Origin: Plasmopara viticola
Taxonomy: Eukaryota; Oomycota; Peronosporomycetes; Peronosporales; Peronosporaceae
Assembly (NCBI GenBank): GCA_001695595.3
Contig: MBPM02000291.1
Location: 1-33,966 of the forward strand
Direction: 5' to 3'
DNA length: 33,966 bases
Part shown: one piece after another, positions 20,901 through 32,200 of the stretch
Numbering within the stretch: position 1 is the first letter of the stretch
Layout: every line of letters begins with the position of its first letter
Made by a program: the position numbers and the translations under genes
Notes under the pieces: model-generated
What the model saw: the letters and a program-made list of their open reading frames with translations, nothing else
Told to the model about the DNA's origin: nothing
Databases searched by the model: none

Positions 20901-23900
20901 AAGCGACGATCGTACTTAACTTAGATTTCAGTAATTATAGCGTAAGTAAATGTAAGAAATAATTAATCACTAGACTATTCAATAGATGTCGTACTTGACA
21001 TTCGTACTTAGCTTGTAGAAATTTCGCAGCTGTACTTATTTAGAAAGAACGAACTAAGCAGAGAAAGTCGTACATAACAATCGTACTTCTTTTCTTGCAG
21101 AACTAGCGTGATTGATAGTGAAATTTTCTTAAGAAACGAACTTAGCAGAAATGTAGTTCTTATTCGTACTTAGCTAAGCTTTTGTGGATTAAGCGTGATT
21201 GGAAACAATTTTTAAAATTGTTATCAGCAGAATGAAAATCGTATTCAACAATTGCACCTAGCTCAAATATTGTTAATATAGCTTGATTGGAAACGGAAAT
21301 ATATTCGAAAGCGAACTTAGCAGTAATGACAATCGTACTTAGCTTAGACTTCAGTAATTATAGCGTAATTAAATGTAAAAAACAGGTAAATAATAGACTT
21401 ATCAAACAATGTCGTACTTAACATTCGTACTTAGCTTGAAGATAATGCGCAGGTGTAATTATTGAAAATGAACAAACTTAGAAGGAAATGTCGTACTTAA
21501 CAATCGGACTTCTTTTCTTGCAGAACTAGCGGGTTAGCAGTGTAATCTTCCTAAGAAACGGACTTAGCAGAAAGTGTTGTTTTAATTCGTACTTAGCTTA
21601 GCATTTAGAGTATAGCGTAATTGGAAAATTTGGAAAACGCCGGACATAGCAGAAAATACCGTTTTCAGTATCTATACATAGCTTAGATTTTGTGTATGCC
21701 GCGTGATTATATAAAGGCATTCTTGAAATTGTTATTAGCAGAATGAAAATCGTATTTAAAAATTGCACCTAGCTCAAATATTGTTAATATAGCTTGATTG
21801 GAAACGAAAATATATTGGAAAGCGGACTTAGCAGAAGCGACGATCGTACTTAACTTAGATTTCAGTAATTATAGCGTAAGTAAATGTAAAAAATAATTAA
21901 ATACTAGACTATTCAATAGATGTCGTACTTGACATTCGTACTTAGCTTGTAGAAATTTCGCAGCTGTACTTATTTAGAAAGAACGAACTAAGCAGAGAAA
22001 GTCGTACATAACAATCGTACTTCGTTTTTTGCAGAACTAGCGTGATTGATAGTGAAATTTTCTTAAGAAACGACCTTAGCAGAAAATGTAGTTCTTATTC
22101 GTACTTAGCTAAGCTTTTGTGGATTAAGCGTGATTGGAAAAACAATTTTTAAAATTGTTATTAGCAGAATGAAAATCGTATTGAACAATTGCACCTAGCT
22201 CAAATATTGTTAATATAGCTTGATTGGAAACGGAAATATATTCGAAAGCAAACTTAGCAGTAATGACAATCGTACTTAGCTTAGACTTCAGTAATTATAG
22301 CGTAATTAAATGTAAAAAACAGGTAAATAATAGACTTATCAGATAATGTCGTACTTAACATTCGTACTTAGCTTGAAGATAATGCGCAGGTGTAATTATT
22401 GAAAATGAACAAACTTAGAAGGAAATGTCGTACTTAACAATCGGACTTCTTTTCTTGCAGAACTAGCGGGGTTAGCAGTGTAATCTTCCTAAGAAACGGA
22501 CTTAGCAGAAAGTGTTGTTTTAATTCGTACTTAGCTTAGCATTTAGAGTATAGCGTAATTGGAAAATTTGGAAAACGCCGGACATAGCAGAAAATACCGT
22601 TTTCAGTATCTATACATAGCTTAGATTTTGTGTATGCCGCGTGATTATATAAGGCATTCTTGAAATTGTTATTAGCAGAATGAAAATCGTATTTAAAAAT
22701 TGCACCTAGCTCAAATATTGTTAATATAGCTTGATTGGAAACGAAAATATATTGGAAAGCGGACTTAGCAGAAGCGACGATCGTACTTAACTTAGATTTC
22801 AGTAATTTAGCGTAAGTAAATGTAAAAAATAAAGCTAGACTATTCAATAGATGTCGTACTTGACATTCGTACTTAGCTTGTAGAAATTTCGCAGCTGTAC
22901 TTATTTAGAAAGAACGAACTAAGCAGAGAAAGTCGTACATAACAATCGTACTTCTTTTCTTGCAGAACTAGCGTGATTGATAGTGAAATTTTCTTAAGAA
23001 ACGAACTTAGCAGAAAATGTAGTTCTTATTCGTACTTAGCTAAGCTTTTGTGGATTAAGCGTGATTGGAAAAACAATTTTTAAAATTGTTATTAGCAGAA
23101 TGAAAATCGTATTGAACAATTGCACCTAGCTCAAATATTGTTAATATAGCTTGATTGGAAACGGAAATATATTCGAAAGCAAACTTAGCAGTAATGACAA
23201 TCGTACTTAGCTTAGACTTCAGTAATTATAGCGTAATTAAATGTAAAAAACAGGTAAATAATAGACTTATCAAATAATGTCGTACTTAACATTCGTACTT
23301 AGCTTGAAGATAATGCGCAGGTGTAATTATTGAAAATGAACAAACTTAGAAGGAAATGTCGTACTTAACAATCGGACTTCTTTTCTTGCAGAACTAGCGG
23401 GGTTAGCAGTGTAATCTTAGAAACGGACTTAGCAGAAAGTGTTGTTTTTATTCGTACTTAGCTTAGCATTTAGAGTATAGCGTAATTGGAAAATTTGGAA
23501 AACGCCGGACATAGCAGAAAATACCGTTTTCAGTATCTATACATAGCTTAGATTTTGTGTATGCCGCGTGATATATAAAGGCATTCTTGAAATTGTTATT
23601 AGCAGAATGAAAATCGTATTTAAAAATTGCACCTAGCTCAAATATTGTTAATATAGCTTGATTGGAAACGAAAATATATTGGAAAGCGGACTTAGCAGAA
23701 GCGACGATCGTACTTAACTTAGATTTCAGTAATTATAGCGTAAGTAAATGTAAAAAAAATATACTAGACTATTCAATAGATGTCGTACTTGACATTCGTA
23801 CTTAGCTTGTAGAAATTTCGCAGCTGTACTTATTTGAAAGAACGAACTAAGCAGAGAAAGTCGTACATAACAATCGTACTTCTTTTCTTGCAGAACTAGC

Positions 23901-24528
23901 GTGATTGATAGTGAAATTTTCTTAAGAAACGAACTTAGCAGAAAATGTAGTTCTTATTCGTACTTAGCTAAGCTTTTGTGGATTAAGCGTGATTGGAAAA
24001 CCAAATTTTTAAAATTGTTATTAGCAGAATGAAAATCGTATTCAACGATTGGACCTAGCTCAAATATTGTTAATATAGCTTGATTGGAAACGGAATATAT
24101 TCGAAAGCGAACTTAGCAGTAATGACAATCGTACTTAGCTTAGACTTCAGTAATTATAGCGTAATTAAATGTAAAAAACAGGTAATAATAGACTTATCAA
24201 TAAATGTCGTACTTAACATTCGTACTTAGCTTGAAGATAATGCAGGTGTAATTATTGAAAATGAACAAACTTAGAAGGAAATGTCGTACTTAACAATCGG
24301 ACTTCTTTTCTTGCAGAACTAGCGGGGTTAGCAGTGAAATCTTCTAAGAAACGGACTTAGCAGAAAGTGTTGTTTTTATTCGTACTTAGCTTAGCATTTA
24401 GAGTATAGCGTAATTGGAAATTTGAAAACGCCGGATATGCAGAAATACCGTTTTCAGTGTCTATACTTAGCTTAGATTTTGTGTATGCCGCGTGATTATA
24501 TGAAGGCATTCTTGAAATTGTTATTAGC

Positions 24529-25027
24529 AGAATGAAAATCGTATTTAAAATTGCACCTAGCTCAAATATTGTTAATATAGCTTGATTGGAAACGAAATAT
24601 ATTCGAAAGCGAACTTAGCAGTAATGAAATCGTACTTAGCTTAGACTTCAGTAATTATAGCGTATTAAATGTAAAAAACAGGTAAATAATAGACTATAAA
24701 GAATGTCGTACTTAACATTCGTACTTAGCTTGAAGATAATGCGCAGGTGTAATTATTGAAAATGAACAAACTTAGAAGGAAATGTCGTACTTAACAATCG
24801 GACTTCTTTCTTGCAGAACTAGCGGGTTAGCAGTGAATCTTCTAAGAAACGGACTTAGCAGAAAGTGTTGTTTTAATTCGTACTTAGCTTAGCATTTAGA
24901 GTATAGCGTAATTGGAAAATTTGGAAAACGCCGGAATAGCAGAAAATACCGTTTTCAGTATCTATAATAGCTTAGATTTGTGTATGCCGCGTGATTATAT
25001 AAAGGCATTCTTGAAATTGTTATTAGC
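24529..25027. repeat. Shortened SatD unit lacking five submonomers
   Basis: This 499-bp unit begins like the first half-unit, then switches within the first submonomer, at the GATTGGAAACGAAATATATT stretch, to the second half-unit (TTCGAAAGCGAACTTAGCAG). Recombination between submonomers 1 and 6, which are nearly the same here, explains the exact loss of five submonomers. Confidence 0.85.
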
Positions 25028-28000
25028 AGAATGAAAATCGTATTTAAAAATTGCACCTAGCTCAAATATTGTTAATATAGCTTGATTGGAAACGAAAATA
25101 TATTGGAAAGCGGACTTAGCAGAAGCAACGATCGTACTTAACTTAGATTTCAGTAATTATAGCGTAGTAAATGTAAAAATAATTAATACTAGACTATTCA
25201 GATGTCGTACTTGACATTCGTACTTAGCTTGTAGAAATTCGCAGCTGTACTTATTTAGAAGAACGAACTAAGCAGAGAAAGTCGTACATAACAATTGTAC
25301 TTCTTTTCTTGCAGAACTAGCGTGATTGATAGTGAAATTTTCTTAAGAAACGACTTAGCAGAAAATGTAGTTCTTATTCGTACTTAGCCAAGCTTTGTGG
25401 ATTAATCGTGATTGGAAACAAATTTTTAAATTGTTATTAGCAGAATGAAAATCGTATTCAACAATTGCACCTAGCTCAAATATTGTTAATATAGCTTGAT
25501 TGGAAACGGAAATATATTCGAAAGCGAACTTAGCAGTAATGACAATCGTACTTAGCTTAGACTTCAGTAATTATAGCGTAATTAAATGTAAAAAACAGGT
25601 AAATAATAGACTTATCAAAAATGTCGTACTTAACATTCGTACTTAGCTTGAAGATAATGCGCAGGTGTAATTATTGAAAATGAACAAACTTAGAAGGAAA
25701 GTCGTACTTAACAATCGGACTTCTTTTCATGCAGAACTAGCGGGGTTAGCAGTGAAATCTTCCTAAGAAACGGACTTAGCAGAAAGTGTTGTTTTTATTC
25801 GTACTTAGCTTAGCATTTAGAGTATAGCGTAATTGGAAAATTTGGAAAACGCCGGACATAGCAGAAAATACCGTTTTCAGTATCTATACATAGCTTAGAT
25901 TTTGTGTATGCCGCGTGATTATATAAGGCATTCTTGAAATTGTTATTAGCAGAATGAAAATCGTATTTAAAAATTGCACCTAGCTCAAATATTGTTAATA
26001 TAGCTTGATTGGAAACGAAAATATATTGGAAAGCGGACTTAGCAGAAGCGACGATCGTACTTAACTTAGATTTCAGTAGTTATAGCGTAAGTAAATGTAA
26101 AAAAAAATAGAGCTAGACTATTTAATAGATGTCGTACTTGACATTGGTACTTAGCTTGTAGAAATTTCGCAGCTTTACTAATTTGGAAAGAACGAACTAA
26201 GCAGAGAAAGTCGTACATAACAATCGTACTTCTTTCTTGCAGAACTAGCGTGATTGATAGTGAAATTTTCTTAAGAAACGAACTTAGCAGAAAATGTAGT
26301 TCTTATTCGTACTTAGCTAAGCTTTTGTGGATTAAGCGTGATTGGAAAAACAATTTTTAAAATTGTTATTAGCAGAATGAAAATCGTATTTAACAATTGC
26401 ACCTAGCTCAAATATTGTTAATATAGCTTGATTGGAAACGGAAATATATTCGAAAGCGAACTTAGCAGTAATGACAATCGTACTTAGCTTAGACTTCAGT
26501 AATTATAGCGTAATTAAATGTAAAAAACAGGTAAATAATAGACTTATCAGATAATGTCGTACTTAACATTCGTACTTAGCTTGAAGATAATGCGCAGGTG
26601 TAATTATTGAAAATGAACAAACTTAGAAGGTAATGTCGTACTTAACAATCGGACTTCTTTTCTTGCAGAACTAGCGGGGTTAGCAGTGAAATCTTCCTAA
26701 GAAACGGACTTAGCAGAAAGTGTTGTTTTTATTCGTACTTAGCTTAGCATTTAGAGTATAGCGTAATTGGAAAATTTGGAAAACGCCGGACATAGCAGAA
26801 AATACCGTTTTCAGTATCTATACATAGCTTAGATTTTGTGTATGCCGCGTGATTATATAAAGGCATTCTTGAAATTGTTATTAGCAGAATGAAAATCGTA
26901 TTTAAAATTGCACCTAGCTCAAATATTGTTAGTATAGCTTGATTGGAAACACAACATATTGGAAAGCGGACTTAGCCGAAGCAACGATCGTACTTAACTT
27001 AGATTTTAGTAATTATAGCGTAAGTAAATGCAAAAAAATAATTAATTACTAGACTATTCAATAGATGTCGTACTTGACATTCGTACTTAGCTTGTAGAAA
27101 TTTCGCAGCTGTACTAATTTGGAAAGAACGAACTAAGCAGAGAAAGTCGTACATAACAATCGTACTTCTTTTCTTGCAGAACTAGCGTGATTGATAGTGA
27201 AATTTTCTTAAGAAACGAACTTAGCAGAAAATGTAGTTCTTATTCGTACTTAGCTAAGCTTTTGTGGATTAAGCGTCATTGGAAAAACAAATTTTAAAAT
27301 TGTTATCAGCAGAATTAAAATCGTATTTAACAATTGCACCTAGCTCAAATATTGTTAATATAGCTTGATTGGAAACGGAAATATATTCGAAAGCGAACTT
27401 AGCAGTAATGACAATCGTACTTAGCTTAGACTTCAGTAATTATAGCGTAATTAAATGTAAAAAACAGGTAAATAATAGACTTATCAGATAATGTCGTACT
27501 TAACATTCGTACTTAGCTTGAAGATAATGCGCAGGTGTAATTATTGAAAATGAACAAACTTAGAAGGAAATGTCGTACTTAACAATCGGACTTCTTTTCT
27601 TGCAGAACTAGCGGGTTGCAGTGATCTTCCTAAGAAACGGACTTAGCAGAAAGTTTTGTTTTTGTTCGTACTCAGCTAGCATTTAGAGTATAGCGTAATT
27701 GGAAAATTTGGAAAACGCCGGACATAGCAGAAAATACCGTTTTCAGTATCTATACTTAGCTTAGATTTTGTGTATGCCGCGTGATTATATAAAGGCATTC
27801 TTGAAATTGTTATTAGCAGAATGAAAATCGTATTTAAAAATTGCACCTAGCTCAAATATTGTTAATATAGCTTGATTGGAAACGAAATATATTGGAAAGC
27901 GGACTTAGCAGAAGACGATCGTACTTAAGTATGATTTCAGTAATTATAGCGTAAGTAAATGTAAAAATAATTAAATGCTAGACTATTCAATAGATGTCGT

Positions 28001-28723
28001 ACTTGACATTCGTACTTAGCTTGAGAAATTTCGCAGCTGTACTTATTTAGAAAAACGAACTAAGCAGAGAAAGTCGTACATAACAATCGTACTTCTTTCT
28101 TGCAGAACTAGCGTGATTGATAGTGAAATTTTCTTAAGAAACGACTTAGCAGAAAATGTAGTTCTTATTCGTACTTAGCTAAGCTATTGTGGATTAAGCG
28201 TGATTGGAAAACAATTTTTTAAATTGTTATTAGCAGAATGAAATCGTATTTAACAATTGCACCTAGCTCAAATATTGTTAATATAGCTTGATTGGAAACG
28301 AAATATATTGAAAGCGACTTAGCAGAATGACGATCGTACTTAGCTTAGATTCAGTAATTATAGCGTGTTAAATGTAAAAAACAGTAAATAATAGACTTAT
28401 CAATAAATGTCGTACTTGACATTCGTACTTAGCTTGAAGATTTGCAGTGTAATTATTTGAAAATGAACGAAACTTAGAAGGAAATGTCGTACTAACAATC
28501 GGACTTCTTTCTTGCAGAACTAGCGGGATAGCAGTGAAATTTTCCTAAGAAACGACTTAGCAGAAAGTGTTGTTTTATTCGTACTTAGCTTAGCATTTAG
28601 AGTATAGCGTAATTGAAAATTGGAAAACGCCGGACATAGCAGAAAATACCGTTTTCAGTATTATACTTAGCTTAGATTTTGTGTATGCGCGTGTTATATA
28701 GCATTCTTGAAATTGTTATTAGC

Positions 28724-29229
28724 AGAATGAAAATCGTATTTAAAATTGCACCTAGCTCAAATATTGTTAATATAGCTTGATTGGAAACGAAATATATTCG
28801 AAAGCAAACTTAGCAGTAATGACAATCGTACTTAGCTTAGACTTCAGTAGTTATAGCGTAATTAAATGTAAAAAACAGGTAAATAATAGACTTATCAAAT
28901 AATGTCGTACTTAACATTCGTACTTAGCTTGAAGATAATGCGCAGGTGTAATTATTGAAAATGAACAAACTTAGAAGGAAATGTCGTACTTAACAATCGG
29001 ACTTCTTTCTTGCAGAACTAGCGGGTTAGCAGTGAAATCTTCCTAAGAAACGGACTTAGCAGAAAGTGTTGTTTTATTCGTACTTAGCTTAGCATTTAGA
29101 GTATAGCGTAATTGGAAAATTTTGAAACGCCAGACATAGCAGAAATTACCGTTTTCAGTATCTATACTAAGCTTAGATTTTGTGTATGTCGCGTGATTAT
29201 ATAAAGGCATTCTTGAAATTGTTATTAGC
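28724..29229. repeat. Second shortened SatD unit with the same junction
   Basis: This 506-bp unit has the same structure as the one at 24529: first-half start, then a switch to the second half at the same point. It follows a period (27818) whose second half-unit is a first/second hybrid near 28290-28430 and carries many small deletions. Confidence 0.85.
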
Positions 29230-32200
29230 AGAATGAAAATCGTATTTAAAAATTGCACCTAGCTCAAATATTGTTAATATAGCTTGATTGGAAACGAAAA
29301 TATATTGGAAAGCGGACTTAGCAGAAGCGACGATCGTACTTAACTTAGATTTCAGTAATTATAGCGTAAGTAAATGTAAAAAATAATTAAATACTAGACT
29401 ATTCAATAGATGTCGTACTTGACATTCGTACTTAGCTTGTAGAAATTTCGCAGCTGTACTTATTTAGAAAGAACGAACTAAGCAGAGAAAGTCGTACATA
29501 ACAATCGTACTTCTTTTCTTGCAGAACTAGCGTGATTGATAGTGAAATTTTCTTAAGAAACGAACTTAGCAGAAAATGTAGTTCTTATTCGTACTTAGCT
29601 ACTTTTGTGGATTAAGCGTGATTGGAAAAACAATTTTTAAAATTGTTATTAGCAGAATGAAAATCGTATTCAACAATTGCACCTAGCTCAAATATTGTTA
29701 ATATAGCTTGATTGGAAACGGAAATATATTCGAAAGCGAACTTAGCAGTAATGACAATCGTACTTAGCTTAGACTTCAGTAATTATAGCGTAATTAAATG
29801 TAAAAAACAGGTAAATAATAGACTTATCAGATAATGTCGTACTTAACATTCGTACTTAGCTTGAAGATAATGCGCAGGTGTAATTATTGAAAATGAACAA
29901 ACTTAGAAGGAAATGTCGTACTAAATAATCGGACTTCTTTTCTTGCAGAACTAGCGGGGTTAGCAGTGAAATCTTCCTAAGAAACGGACTTAGCAGAAAG
30001 TGTTGTTTTTATTCGTACTTAGCTTAGCATTTAGAGTATAACGTAATTGGAAAATTTGAAAAACGGCGGACATAGCAGAAAATACCGTTTTCAGTATCTA
30101 TACTTAGCTTAGATTTTGTGTATGCCGCGTGATTATATAAAGGCATTCTTGAAATTGTTATTAGCAGAATGAAATCGTATTTAAAATTGCACCTAGCTCA
30201 AATATTGTTAGTATAGCTTGATTGGAAACACAACATATTGGAAAGCGGACTTAGCAGAAGCGACGATCGTACTTAACTTAGATTTCAGTAATTATAGCGT
30301 AAGTAAATGCAAAAAATTAAACACTAGACTATTCAATGGATGTCGTACTTGACATTCGTACTAAGCTTGTAGAAATTTCGCAGCTGTACTTATTTAGAAA
30401 GAACGAACTAAGCAGAGAAAGTCGTACATAACAATCGTACTTCTTTTCTTGCAGAACTAGCGTGATTGATAGTGAAATTTTCTTAAGAAACGAACTTAGC
30501 AGAAAATGTAGTTCTTATTCGTACTTAGCTAAGCTTTTGTGGATTAAGCGTGATTGGAAAAACAATTTTTAAATTGTTATTAGCAGAATGAAAATCGTAT
30601 TTAACAATTGCACCTAGCTCAAATATTGTTAATATAGCTTGATTGGAAACGGAAATATATTCGAAAGCGAACTTAGCAGTAATGACAATCGTACTTAGCT
30701 TAGACTTCAGTAATTATAGCGTAATTAAATGTAAAAAACAGGTAAATAATAGACTTATCAGATAATGTCGTACTTAACATTCGTACTTAGCTTGAAGATA
30801 ATGCGCAGGTGTAATTATTGAAAATGAACAAACTTAGAAGGAAATGTCGTACTTAACAATCGGACTTCTTTTCTTGCAGAACTAGCGGGGTTAGCAGTGA
30901 AATTTTCCTAAGAAACGGACTTAGCAGATTTTATTCGTACTTAGCTTAGCATTTAGAGTATAGCGTAATTGGAAAATTTGGAAAACGCCGGACGTAGCAG
31001 AAAATACCGTTTTCAGTATCTATACTTAGCTTAGATTTTGTGTATGCGCGTGATTATATAAGGCATTCTTGAAATTGTTATTAGCAGAATGAAAATCGTA
31101 TTTAAAAATTGCACCTAGCTCAAATATTGTTAATATAGCTTGATTGGAAACGAAAATATATGGAAAGCGGACTTAGCAGAAGCGACGATCGTACTTAACT
31201 TAGATTTCAGTAATTATAGCGTAAGTAAATGTAAAAAATAATTAAATACTAGACTATTCAATAGATGTCGTACTTGACATTCGTACTTAGCTTGTAGAAA
31301 TTTCGCAGCTTACTTATTTGAAAGAACGAACTAAGCAGAGAAAGTCGTACATAACAATCGTACTTCTTTTCTTGCAGAACTAGCGTGATTGATAGTGAAA
31401 TTTTCTTAAGAAACGAACTTAGCAGAAAATGTAGTTCTTATTCGTACTTAGCTAAGCTTTTGTGGATTAAGCGTGATTGGAAAAACAATTTTTAAAATTG
31501 TTATTAGCAGAATGAAAATCGTATTGAACAATTGCACCTAGCTCAAATATTGTTAATATAGCTTGATTGGAAACGGAAATATATTCGAAAGCAACTTAGC
31601 AGTAATGACAATCGTACTTAGCTTAGACTTCAGTAATTATAGCGTAATTAAATGTAAAAAACAGGTAAATAATAGACTTATCAATAATGTCGTACTTAAT
31701 ATTCGTACTTAGCTTGAAGATAATGCGCAGGTGTAATTATTGAAAATGAACAAACTTAGAAGGAAATGTCGTACTTAACAATCGGACTTCTTTTCTTGCA
31801 GAACTAGCGGGGTTAGCAGTGTAATCTTCCTAAGAAACGGACTTAGCAGAAAGTGTTGTTTTAATTCGTACTTAGCTTAGCATTTAGAGTATAGCGTAAT
31901 TGGAAAATTTGGAAAACGCCGGACATAGCAGAAAATACCGTTTTCAGTATCTATACATAGCTTAGATTTTGTGTATGCCGCGTGATTATATAAAGGCATT
32001 CTTGAAATTGTTATTAGCAGAATGAAAATCGTATTTAAAAATTGCACCTAGCTCAAATATTGTTAATATAGCTTGATTGGAAACACAATATATTGGAAAG
32101 CGGACTTAGCAGAAGCGACGATCGTACTTAACTTAGATTTCAGTAGTTATAGCGTAAGTAAATGTAAAAAATAAAGCTAGACTATTTAATAGATGTCGTA

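Noticed and set aside
22536..22847. Minus-strand ORFs of 103 and 71 codons in SatD (22536-22847 and 29043-29258)
   Set aside because: Each is open in only one of the many near-identical copies and depends on local small deletions, so selection for coding is not supported.
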